A stretch of DNA of 64,000 nt, taken from an uncultured Eubacterium sp. Lineage in GTDB: Bacteria; Bacillota; Clostridia; Lachnospirales; Lachnospiraceae. The notes beneath the pieces are model-generated. The model was given only the letters and a program-made list of their open reading frames with translations. It did no database searches and had not been told where the DNA came from. Of this stretch, positions 25,513-33,326 are shown one piece after another; position 1 is the first letter of the stretch; each line of letters opens with the position of its first letter. The position numbers and the translations under genes are program-made. The stretch is from assembly GCA_910584795.1 (NCBI GenBank), contig CAJUBZ010000003.1:189837-253836 (forward strand), in the 5' to 3' direction.

Positions 25513-25551
25513 TAAAATTCATAAAGGCTGTTTGTCAGAAAGGGATTGTAA

Positions 25552-27555
25552 ATGAATATTATTGATGAGCGTTATCAGATTGCTATAGACAGAATTAAAG
25601 AAATTAAAACAGAAGAAGTGGTAGATAAACAATATATAAAATATTTTTGTACAGTTTCACAGTTTATTTTAAAGTTGGATAAACTAAACAAGGACATAAA
25701 ATCTAATAAATTAACAGACGATACATTGGAACAGCTTCAGAGTCAGAATACAGAATTATATCAGGATATATATCCTGAAAAGTACGAGAAAAGTTTTGCG
25801 AATCCATCCTATGCAGTAAATTTTCTTGGACAGGAATTTGGTCAGATTCTGTGTTATCTCTATAAAAACATACGTGACCTTATAGGTAATATTTACCGTG
25901 AGGAAACAGAGATTGTCACATTATGGATTGAGTTATTTATTGAAATTTACAATCATTTTGAAGAGAGAGAAGAATTATTGTGTGACAATATCAGAGAGAT
26001 TTTGTATTCTTTTGAAAAAGATAATACAGAGATTTTCATGGAGCAGAAAGTAGATTGGGCAGTTAATCCTGAAAAGCGTTTTGCAGTAGATATTGTTATG
26101 AATAGTGATTTGTCTGATATAAGATATCTATATCAATATGGGGAATATGTGGGAGATAATGAAATTCAGATGGCAGAGTATCTTAACAGTATGGAACAGG
26201 AAAAAATAGATTTACTTGCACATGTTTACACAGAAGGGTATCGCCGAGGCTTTGAGAATGCAGGAAAAGATTTATCAATTAAAGAGACAGTGGATATTCG
26301 GTATAATATAGGATTTGAGCGTATTGTAAGGGCTGCGATTTCTGATTTCAAAGCAATGGGACTTAAGCCGGTCATTTACCCCGGTGGATATAATTCTACT
26401 ATGCCAAACAAGCAGTACTGGTTTGATCATAAGTTTGATGAGGCATTATATCTGGACAAGGCCTTTGTTAAGCGGAAATTAGAAGTTGTAAAACAGGCAT
26501 ATGAGGAAAAGAAAGAGATAGCCGGTAAAATGGCAGGCCCGGCAGTGATTGAGATTTTTGGAGAGAATCCATTTGAGCCGGAAAATAAAAAAGAAGCTTT
26601 ATCTTTTACAGAGGAGCAGCAGAAGTTAAGTGTAAATTTTAGAACAGAATATGTGCGTATTGTTCAGCAATATATTAAAGGAGAAGAAAGAAGCTTTACA
26701 ATTATTGCTTTTCCGATTCCTGAATTCGGAGATAAGTTTGAAGAGATGTTTGATGCAACAGTAAAGATCAATACACTGGATGCAGATAAATATGGAAAAG
26801 TACAACAAAAAATTATCGACGCACTGGACAGGGCAGAACATGTGAGAGTTGTAGGAAAAGGAAACAATAAAACTTATTTGAATGTGGAACTGCATCATTT
26901 AAACAATCCTGAAAAGGAGACAAATTTTGAAAATTGTTTGGCAGATGTAAATATTCCTTTAGGCGAGGTTTTTACATCTCCGTTATTAAAAGGAACAAAC
27001 GGAGTTCTTCATGTGAGTGAAGTATATTTAGGAGAACTGAATTACAAAGATTTAGAGATTCAGTTTGACGATGGAATGATAAAAGACTACACATGTAAAA
27101 ATTTTGATACAGAGGGAGAAAATAAGAAATATATAAAAGAAAATGTAATGTTCAATCATGATACACTTCCGATTGGTGAGTTTGCAATAGGAACGAATAC
27201 GACAGCATATGTGATTGCAAATAAATATGATGTTGTATATAAACTGCCAATTCTCATAGTTGAAAAAATGGGACCTCACTTTGCAGTAGGAGATACATGT
27301 TACAGTTTTGAGGAAGATGTGAAAGTATATAATCCTGATGGAAAAGAGATTATTGCCCGCGATAATGAGATTTCAGCATTGAGAAAAACAGACAGTAAGA
27401 AAGCATATTTCGGATGCCACACGGACATTACCATCCCTTATGATGAGCTTGGTGAAATTGTAGCAGTGACAGCAGAAGGAGAAGAGATTGTTATTATTCA
27501 GGATGGAAGATTTGTTCTGGAGGGATGTGAATTATTGAATGAACCTTTTCTATAA
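25552..27555 (+). CDS. M29-like aminopeptidase with a long N-terminal extension
   Basis: The C-terminal 330 residues resemble M29 metallo-aminopeptidases: NCLADVNIPLGEVFTSP, LNYKDLEIQFDDGMI, TLPIGEFAIGTNTTAYV, GPHFAVGDTC and CHTDITIP. These contain the Glu, His and Asp residues that bind two metals in that family. About 330 residues come before it. They have no recognised domain and include FFRP-like SLYQDIYPEKYEKSFANP-type helical text and an unusual central QYGEYVGDN region; classical M29 enzymes are only about 410 residues. It is cytosolic by sequence. ATG 25552 follows AAAGGGA. The peptidase call is fairly sure; the role of the extension is unknown. Confidence 0.78.
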   Translation: MNIIDERYQIAIDRIKEIKTEEVVDKQYIKYFCTVSQFILKLDKLNKDIKSNKLTDDTLEQLQSQNTELYQDIYPEKYEKSFANPSYAVNFLGQEFGQILCYLYKNIRDLIGNIYREETEIVTLWIELFIEIYNHFEEREELLCDNIREILYSFEKDNTEIFMEQKVDWAVNPEKRFAVDIVMNSDLSDIRYLYQYGEYVGDNEIQMAEYLNSMEQEKIDLLAHVYTEGYRRGFENAGKDLSIKETVDIRYNIGFERIVRAAISDFKAMGLKPVIYPGGYNSTMPNKQYWFDHKFDEALYLDKAFVKRKLEVVKQAYEEKKEIAGKMAGPAVIEIFGENPFEPENKKEALSFTEEQQKLSVNFRTEYVRIVQQYIKGEERSFTIIAFPIPEFGDKFEEMFDATVKINTLDADKYGKVQQKIIDALDRAEHVRVVGKGNNKTYLNVELHHLNNPEKETNFENCLADVNIPLGEVFTSPLLKGTNGVLHVSEVYLGELNYKDLEIQFDDGMIKDYTCKNFDTEGENKKYIKENVMFNHDTLPIGEFAIGTNTTAYVIANKYDVVYKLPILIVEKMGPHFAVGDTCYSFEEDVKVYNPDGKEIIARDNEISALRKTDSKKAYFGCHTDITIPYDELGEIVAVTAEGEEIVIIQDGRFVLEGCELLNEPFL

Positions 27556-27651
27556 ATAAAAAACATATAAAAAATATGTTGAATAAGTGTAGAATAAGGA
27601 AGATATTGTCTTTTCGAAGTCGATGATTTGTGTTAGAATAAAGATTGATTT

Positions 27652-27792
27652 GTTACAGTTTAGTTATGCGATACAAATGAAATAGAACATGGGACTGTTT
27701 GCAGACTACATGTCATATTACATTTATATCAGATGGTGAACAACCGCAGAAGGAGATTCAAAGGATTTTTGAGATGATGACTGAACTGTTAT
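27652..27792. repeat. MITE-like element copy 7 (degenerate)
   Basis: The left end reads GTTACAGTTTAGTTATGCGAT and the right end GATGACTGAACTGTTAT, matching copy 1 with several changes. A central palindrome (GATACAAATGAAAT with ATATTACATTTATATC) and a right-hand module starting ATGGTGAACAACCGCAGAAGG correspond to copy 1 in the same order. The element fills most of the gap between the aminopeptidase gene and purE. Confidence 0.7.
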
Positions 27793-27828
27793 GTTGATTT
27801 TAATAAATATAAATAAAAGGAGAACATC

Positions 27829-28329
27829 ATGGCAAAAGTTGGTATTGTAATGGGCAGTGATTCAGATATGCCTATCATGAGTAAAGCAGCAGATATTTTA
27901 GAGCAGTTTGGAATAGAGTATGAGATGACAATTATCTCAGCACATAGAGAGCCTGATATATTCTTTGAATGGGCAAAAAGTGCAGAAGACAGAGATATTA
28001 AAGTTATCATAGCAGGAGCAGGAAAGGCAGCACATCTGCCGGGAATGTGTGCAGCATTATTTAAAATGCCGGTTATAGGTATTCCAATGAAGACATCAGA
28101 TTTGGGTGGTGTCGATTCTCTTTATTCTATCGTTCAGATGCCTTCTGGTGTGCCGGTTGCAACAGTAGCAATTAATGGTGGTATGAACGCAGGAATTCTT
28201 GCAGCGCAGATCCTTGCCACGTCAGATGATGAACTGTTGGTTAAGGTTAAAGATTATGCAGAACAGATGAAGTCTGAAGTAGAAGCAAAAGATGCAAAGT
28301 TAAAAGAAGTAGGTTATAAAAACTATTAA
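27829..28329 (+). CDS. purE: N5-carboxyaminoimidazole ribonucleotide mutase (PurE)
   Basis: PurE forms CAIR in purine synthesis. The 166-residue protein shows GIVMGSDSDMPIM, the ISAHREPD active-site loop, AGAGKAAHLPGM and GMNAGILAAQIL. AAAGGAGA precedes the ATG. It leads a purE-M-N-D run with short gaps. No purK is nearby; whether this is the mutase (with purK elsewhere) or a direct carboxylase cannot be decided here. The promoter probably lies in or next to the repeat at 27652-27792. Confidence 0.95.
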   Translation: MAKVGIVMGSDSDMPIMSKAADILEQFGIEYEMTIISAHREPDIFFEWAKSAEDRDIKVIIAGAGKAAHLPGMCAALFKMPVIGIPMKTSDLGGVDSLYSIVQMPSGVPVATVAINGGMNAGILAAQILATSDDELLVKVKDYAEQMKSEVEAKDAKLKEVGYKNY

Positions 28330-28412
28330 ACAATATAGAGTATAAAAAGACACAACATAAAATACTTTGAAGCAGTTATAAACATTTAGGAAAATCAGGA
28401 GGAAACAACAAA

Positions 28413-29438
28413 ATGGATTACAAGAAGGCAGGCGTAGATATTGAGGCAGGTTATAAGTCAGTAGAATTAATAAAAGGTTCTATAAAGGAAACGGTGAGAC
28501 CGGAAGTTTTAGGAGGCATTGGTGGATTTGCAGGTGCATTTGATATGAGTGCATTTAAAAATATGGAAGAGCCGATTTTAGTATCAGGAACAGATGGTGT
28601 CGGAACAAAGATTAAGCTTGCTTTTGTATTAGATAAACACGATACAATCGGAATAGATTGTGTTGCAATGTGCGTAAATGATATCGTGTGTGGTGGTGGA
28701 GAACCATTATTTTTCTTAGACTATATTGCATGTGGAAAGAATTTTCCGGAAAAGATTGCACAAATCGTGAAAGGTGTGGCAGAAGGCTGTAAACAGTCAG
28801 GCTGTGCGTTGATTGGAGGAGAGACAGCAGAGCATCCGGGATTAATGCCGGAAGACGATTACGACTTGGCAGGTTTTGCAGTTGGTGTTGTTGATAAGAA
28901 AGACTTGGTTACAGGAGAAAAAATTAAGCCGGGTGACAAATTAATCGGTATCGCATCTTCCGGTGTTCATAGTAATGGATTCTCACTGGTTAGAAAAGTT
29001 TTTGATATGACAGAAGAGTCATTAAATACATATTATGATGAATTAGGAACTACATTGGGAGAGGCGTTACTTGCTCCAACTATTATATATGTTAAAGCAT
29101 TAAATGCAATTAGAGAAGCGGGAGTAACAATTCATGGATGCAGCCATATTACAGGTGGTGGTTTTTATGAAAACATTCCTAGAATGCTGCCGGATGGCGT
29201 AAAGGCAGTAGTAAAGAAAGATTCATATGATATTCCACCGATCTTTACATTGTTACAAAAGACCGGCGATATTGCAGAGGAAATGATGTATAACACATAC
29301 AACATGGGTATTGGAATGTTGCTTGCAGTGGGTGAAAACGATGTGGAAGCTACAATGAAAGCAATCGAAGCAGCAGGAGAAAAATGCTTCTTAGTTGGTG
29401 AGATTACAGCAGGAGAAAAATCCGTAGAACTTATATAG
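28413..29438 (+). CDS. purM: Phosphoribosylformylglycinamidine cyclo-ligase (PurM, AIR synthetase)
   Basis: PurM closes FGAM to AIR with ATP, the step after PurL. The 341-residue protein has DYKKAGVDIEAGYK, GTDGVGTKIKLA, CVNDIVCGGGEPLFFLDYIA, IGGETAEHPGLM, SSGVHSNGFSLVRK and GCSHITGGGFYENIPRM, all in the expected order. AGGAGG lies well before the ATG. It belongs to the purE-M-N-D run. Confidence 0.97.
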   Translation: MDYKKAGVDIEAGYKSVELIKGSIKETVRPEVLGGIGGFAGAFDMSAFKNMEEPILVSGTDGVGTKIKLAFVLDKHDTIGIDCVAMCVNDIVCGGGEPLFFLDYIACGKNFPEKIAQIVKGVAEGCKQSGCALIGGETAEHPGLMPEDDYDLAGFAVGVVDKKDLVTGEKIKPGDKLIGIASSGVHSNGFSLVRKVFDMTEESLNTYYDELGTTLGEALLAPTIIYVKALNAIREAGVTIHGCSHITGGGFYENIPRMLPDGVKAVVKKDSYDIPPIFTLLQKTGDIAEEMMYNTYNMGIGMLLAVGENDVEATMKAIEAAGEKCFLVGEITAGEKSVELI

Positions 29439-29461
29439 AAAGTACAGTAGAGTGGAAGTTT

Positions 29462-30055
29462 ATGATTAGAGTAGGTGTTTTGGTATCCGGCGGGGGTACA
29501 AATTTACAGGCGATTATTGATGCAGTAAAGAATGGAGATATAACCAATGCATCATTAGAGGTAGTTCTTAGTAATAAGAGGGATGCATATGCATTAACCA
29601 GAGCAGAAGATAATCATATTGCAGCAGAATGTGTCTGCATAAAGGATTATAAGACAAGGGATGAATTTAATCAGGCTTTGCTTGAAAAGATTGATTCCTA
29701 TCAACTTGATTTAATTGTTCTTGCGGGATTTTTAGTTGTATTACCGCCAGAGTTAATTGCAAAATATAGAAATAAGATTATTAATGTACATCCGTCATTG
29801 ATTCCGTCTTTTTGTGGGAACGGGTTTTATGGGCTGCATGTACATGAAAAGGCATTAGAGCGTGGTGTTAAGGTGACTGGTGCGACAGTTCATTTTGTGG
29901 ATGAGGGTACAGATACAGGTCCGATTATCTATCAGAAAGCTGTAGAGGTTTTACAGGGGGATACTCCGGAAATATTGCAGAAACGTGTTATGGAGCAGGC
30001 GGAATGGAAAATATTACCTGCAGCTATTAATGCTATAGCGAATGGTGAATTATAA
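29462..30055 (+). CDS. purN: Phosphoribosylglycinamide formyltransferase (PurN)
   Basis: PurN transfers a formyl group from 10-formyl-THF to GAR. The 197-residue protein has VLVSGGGTNLQAIID, VVLSNKRDAYAL, DLIVLAGFLVVLPPE, the catalytic IINVHPSLIPSF (Asn and His) and VHFVDEGTDTGPII (Asp). The active-site loop reads FCGNGFYGLHVH rather than the common F-x-G-x-G-Y-G form but keeps its shape. It starts 23 bases after purM and ends 21 bases before purD. Confidence 0.95.
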   Translation: MIRVGVLVSGGGTNLQAIIDAVKNGDITNASLEVVLSNKRDAYALTRAEDNHIAAECVCIKDYKTRDEFNQALLEKIDSYQLDLIVLAGFLVVLPPELIAKYRNKIINVHPSLIPSFCGNGFYGLHVHEKALERGVKVTGATVHFVDEGTDTGPIIYQKAVEVLQGDTPEILQKRVMEQAEWKILPAAINAIANGEL

Positions 30056-30076
30056 TATTAAGTAAAGAGGTACATT

Positions 30077-31348
30077 ATGAAGGTTTTAATTGTAGGAAGT
30101 GGTGGAAGAGAACATGCGATTGCGACAGCAGTGGCAAAAAGTTCAAAGGTCGATAAAATATATTGTGCTCCTGGAAATGCCGGTATTGGACAGATTGCAG
30201 AGTGTGTAAACATTGGTGCAATGGAGTTTGATAAATTAGTGGAGTTTGCTAAGGAAAAGGAAATTGACTTAACTGTCATTGGTATGGATGATCCGTTGGT
30301 AGGTGGTGTCGTAGATAAATTTGAAGAGGCAGGACTTCGAGTATTCGGACCGAGAAAGAACGCTGCTATTTTAGAAGGCTCAAAAGCATTTTCAAAAGAT
30401 TTAATGAAAAAATACGATATTCCAACAGCAGGATATGAAAACTTTGATTCACCGGAAGCTGCAATGGAATATCTGAAGACTTCAAAATACCCTATTGTTT
30501 TGAAAGCAGATGGTCTGGCACTTGGAAAAGGTGTTTTGATTTGTAATACCAAAGAAGAAGCTATGGATGGCGTCAGAGAATTGATGCTTGATAAGAAGTT
30601 TGGCAGTGCAGGAAATACCATTGTAATTGAGGAGTTTATGACAGGGCGTGAGGTTTCTGTATTATCTTTTGTAGATGGAAAAACGATTAAGATTATGACA
30701 TCAGCTCAGGACCATAAGAGGGCTAAGGATGGAGATCAGGGATTAAATACCGGGGGAATGGGAACATTTTCACCAAGTCCTTTTTATACACATGAAGTGG
30801 ATGAGTTTTGTAAAAAATATATCTATCAGGCAACAGTGGATGCTATGGCTTCAGAGGGCAGAGAATTTAAAGGGATTATCTTCTTTGGATTAATGCTGAC
30901 AGAAGAAGGTCCAAAGGTATTGGAATATAATGCCAGATTTGGTGATCCGGAAGCACAGGTTGTATTACCTAGAATGAAAAATGATATAATTGATGTATTT
31001 GAGGCATGTGTTGATGGAGAATTGGATAAAATAGATTTAGAGTTTGAGGATAATGCAGCTGTTTGTGTGGTTCTAGCCAGTGACGGATATCCAGTTTCAT
31101 ATGAAAAAGGATTTGAAATCAAAGGATTGGAGCAGTTTGACAATAAGGAAGGCTATTATGTATTTCATGCAGGAACAGCACTCTATGATGGAAAGATAGT
31201 AACAAATGGAGGTCGTGTTCTTGGAGTTACTGCAAAGGGAAGTGACCTAAAAGAGGCAAGAGCAAATGCTTATGAAGCCACAGAGCTGATTCATTTTGAA
31301 AATAAGTATATGCGTAGTGATATCGGAAAAGCAATTGATGAAGCTTAA
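30077..31348 (+). CDS. purD: Phosphoribosylamine-glycine ligase (PurD)
   Basis: PurD joins glycine to phosphoribosylamine with ATP. The 423-residue ATP-grasp protein shows VLIVGSGGREHAIA, VIGMDDPLVGGVVD, VLKADGLALGKGVLI, VIEEFMTGREVSVL, LNTGGMGTFSP and LEYNARFGDPEAQ. AAAGAGG precedes the ATG. It ends the purE-M-N-D run; purL is at 9800 and the other pur genes are outside the window. Confidence 0.97.
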   Translation: MKVLIVGSGGREHAIATAVAKSSKVDKIYCAPGNAGIGQIAECVNIGAMEFDKLVEFAKEKEIDLTVIGMDDPLVGGVVDKFEEAGLRVFGPRKNAAILEGSKAFSKDLMKKYDIPTAGYENFDSPEAAMEYLKTSKYPIVLKADGLALGKGVLICNTKEEAMDGVRELMLDKKFGSAGNTIVIEEFMTGREVSVLSFVDGKTIKIMTSAQDHKRAKDGDQGLNTGGMGTFSPSPFYTHEVDEFCKKYIYQATVDAMASEGREFKGIIFFGLMLTEEGPKVLEYNARFGDPEAQVVLPRMKNDIIDVFEACVDGELDKIDLEFEDNAAVCVVLASDGYPVSYEKGFEIKGLEQFDNKEGYYVFHAGTALYDGKIVTNGGRVLGVTAKGSDLKEARANAYEATELIHFENKYMRSDIGKAIDEA

Positions 31349-31456
31349 GCAGATAAAATGGCAGAGAACAATCTTGTAAAAATAAATTCAAGAAAACAAA
31401 AGTGAAAAAGTGTATTGTGGATAGATAGAAATACGATACGTAGAAAGGAAAAAGAC

Positions 31457-33205
31457 ATGAAGAAAATAAGAAGTCTGGTAATGATGGCAGCTGCAGTATC
31501 TACGATGATAATAGCTATGGTCTTTTCTGTCAGTGCAGATGAGGCTACAGACTTATCAGAAATGAAGGTATATGGTGTAAATGCATCAGGAAATAAAACA
31601 GAAGTTCCTATGAGCTTTAATGCAACAACATATGAGTATGATCTGACAGTGAAGTCAGATGTGACATCTATTGAGATAGAGGCAGAAACGAAAGATAGTG
31701 CTTCTAAGTGGGTTATTGAAAAAGATGGCATCAATACGAAGATGGATACAGGTATGAATAAAACGATTGTAGCTGTGACATCAAGGGCAGGTGCGGTACA
31801 AAAGTATACCTTAAATACAAAGAAATTGACAGCAGCTGAGGAGGCTACTTATAAAGAGCCGGAAACAGAAGCAAATGACACCATAAAAAATACTGCCAGT
31901 GAAACAACTGTAAAAGTAGGAAAATCTAAAATGAAAATCATTTCTTCATTTGGAAATGATAAAATTCCAGAAGGATTTAAGAAGTCTACACAGAAATATA
32001 AGGATAAGAAGTATACTGCTATTAAAGGTGAAGTGAAAGATATCACAGCATTTTATCTTTATGGAAAAGATAAAGAAGGTTTTTATATTTACGACAAGGA
32101 TAAAGATACATTTTATACAATGTCGAATATAAAGATTAAGAGCAGAATGTATACGATTGTACAGCCGGAAGAAACAGATGGAATTGTTGAGGCATATAAG
32201 AAAAAGAAAGTTACTATTATAGACCAGAAGGTTAAGGCGTGGGCACTTGATGAAGAAGAAGGAATGTATCTTGTTTATGCAATGAATTGGAATGGAGATA
32301 CAAATCTCTATTGTTATGACGACAATGAAAAATGTTTCCAGAGATATCTTACATCTTCTGATGCAAATAAGCAGTCAGAGGCAGCAGCAAAAGCTTATAA
32401 TAAGTTGCAGAAAGACTATAATAAACTGGTAGATAAATACAATGTATTGATTAAGATTTTATGTGCTTTTGTAATTTTAATTATTATCTTGATATTTGTT
32501 TTAATAAATCTTGTTTTAAATAAAAAGGAAAAGAAGATAAAGAATGATAATCAGTATTCATTAGATGATAAGAATGATGAAAAGTTATCTAAAGCAGACA
32601 AAAAAGCTGCAAAAAAAGAGGCAAAGAAAGCAAAAAAGAATCAGAAATATGAGCAGGATGATGACGATATTGATTCTGGGATTGCTATTGAACAGGATGG
32701 CGAGAAAGATTTTAAAGATGATTTAGAAAAAGGTATACAAGAGGATTTGAGTAAGATTGGAGATGAAATAGAAGCGGAAATATCCGAAGACATCTCAGAA
32801 GATGATGTGTCGCCGATTGTAGATTTACAAGATGTTGAAAAGGAAGTATCAGCAGAAGAAAAGAGTATCTCAGAAGATATTGAGAATGAAGTAGAAAAGA
32901 TTCCGAAAAGAGGAATTCTTGGCAGAGCACCAAAAGCAGTTCCGTATGGCGATGAGCCAACCTTTGGAACAGATAAGCAGTCGGAAGAAGGATTCTATGG
33001 TGGAGAAGTAGATGAAGAAGATGAGGTGTTTATCGATATTGTTGAAGATGATGATAAAGACGATATAGAAGATGTGGCAAATGATACAGAGGTTTCAGAA
33101 AGCGCAGATTATGATGATGATTTAAAAGAGACGATGAAATCATTGTTACCAGACGAGCAGGATGATGACGATGATGATGATTTTCAATTTATTGATTTAG
33201 ATTAA
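31457..33205 (+). CDS. Secreted-type single-pass membrane protein with cadherin-like domain and long acidic cytosolic tail
   Basis: The 582-residue protein has a signal peptide (cleavage near SVSA/DE, residue 27). It is followed by a cadherin-like beta-sandwich domain of the Firmicutes type (MKVYGVNASG, FNATTYEYDLTVKSDVTSIEI, AVQKYTLNTKK), then a repeated FYLYGKDKEGFYIYDKD/MYLVYAMNW region, a short coiled coil, one membrane span at about 333-355 and a cytosolic tail of about 225 residues. The tail is first lysine-rich, then strongly acidic, with runs of Asp at the end. ATG 31457 follows AAAGGA. The layout suggests an outer sensor linked to an inner interaction tail, but no known family is recognised. 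A terminator follows, and clpC is next. Confidence 0.75.
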   Translation: MKKIRSLVMMAAAVSTMIIAMVFSVSADEATDLSEMKVYGVNASGNKTEVPMSFNATTYEYDLTVKSDVTSIEIEAETKDSASKWVIEKDGINTKMDTGMNKTIVAVTSRAGAVQKYTLNTKKLTAAEEATYKEPETEANDTIKNTASETTVKVGKSKMKIISSFGNDKIPEGFKKSTQKYKDKKYTAIKGEVKDITAFYLYGKDKEGFYIYDKDKDTFYTMSNIKIKSRMYTIVQPEETDGIVEAYKKKKVTIIDQKVKAWALDEEEGMYLVYAMNWNGDTNLYCYDDNEKCFQRYLTSSDANKQSEAAAKAYNKLQKDYNKLVDKYNVLIKILCAFVILIIILIFVLINLVLNKKEKKIKNDNQYSLDDKNDEKLSKADKKAAKKEAKKAKKNQKYEQDDDDIDSGIAIEQDGEKDFKDDLEKGIQEDLSKIGDEIEAEISEDISEDDVSPIVDLQDVEKEVSAEEKSISEDIENEVEKIPKRGILGRAPKAVPYGDEPTFGTDKQSEEGFYGGEVDEEDEVFIDIVEDDDKDDIEDVANDTEVSESADYDDDLKETMKSLLPDEQDDDDDDDFQFIDLD

Positions 33206-33216
33206 CGTATGATGAT

Positions 33217-33254
33217 AAAGGGTAATTCTTGAATGCTAAAGAATTACCCTTTAT
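33217..33254 (+). terminator. Terminator
   Basis: A 14-bp perfect stem, AAAGGGTAATTCTT with AAGAATTACCCTTT, has an 8-base loop and ATTT tail. Confidence 0.85.
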
Positions 33255-33326
33255 TTAAAAAATTTTAAAATAATAGACACATTTTGGGAATATAATGTGG
33301 TTCTAAAACATCATGGAGGAATAGAT

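Noticed and set aside
33241..33326. CtsR or HrcA operator before clpC
   Set aside because: No heptad repeat of the CtsR type and no CIRCE inverted repeat is present in the region.
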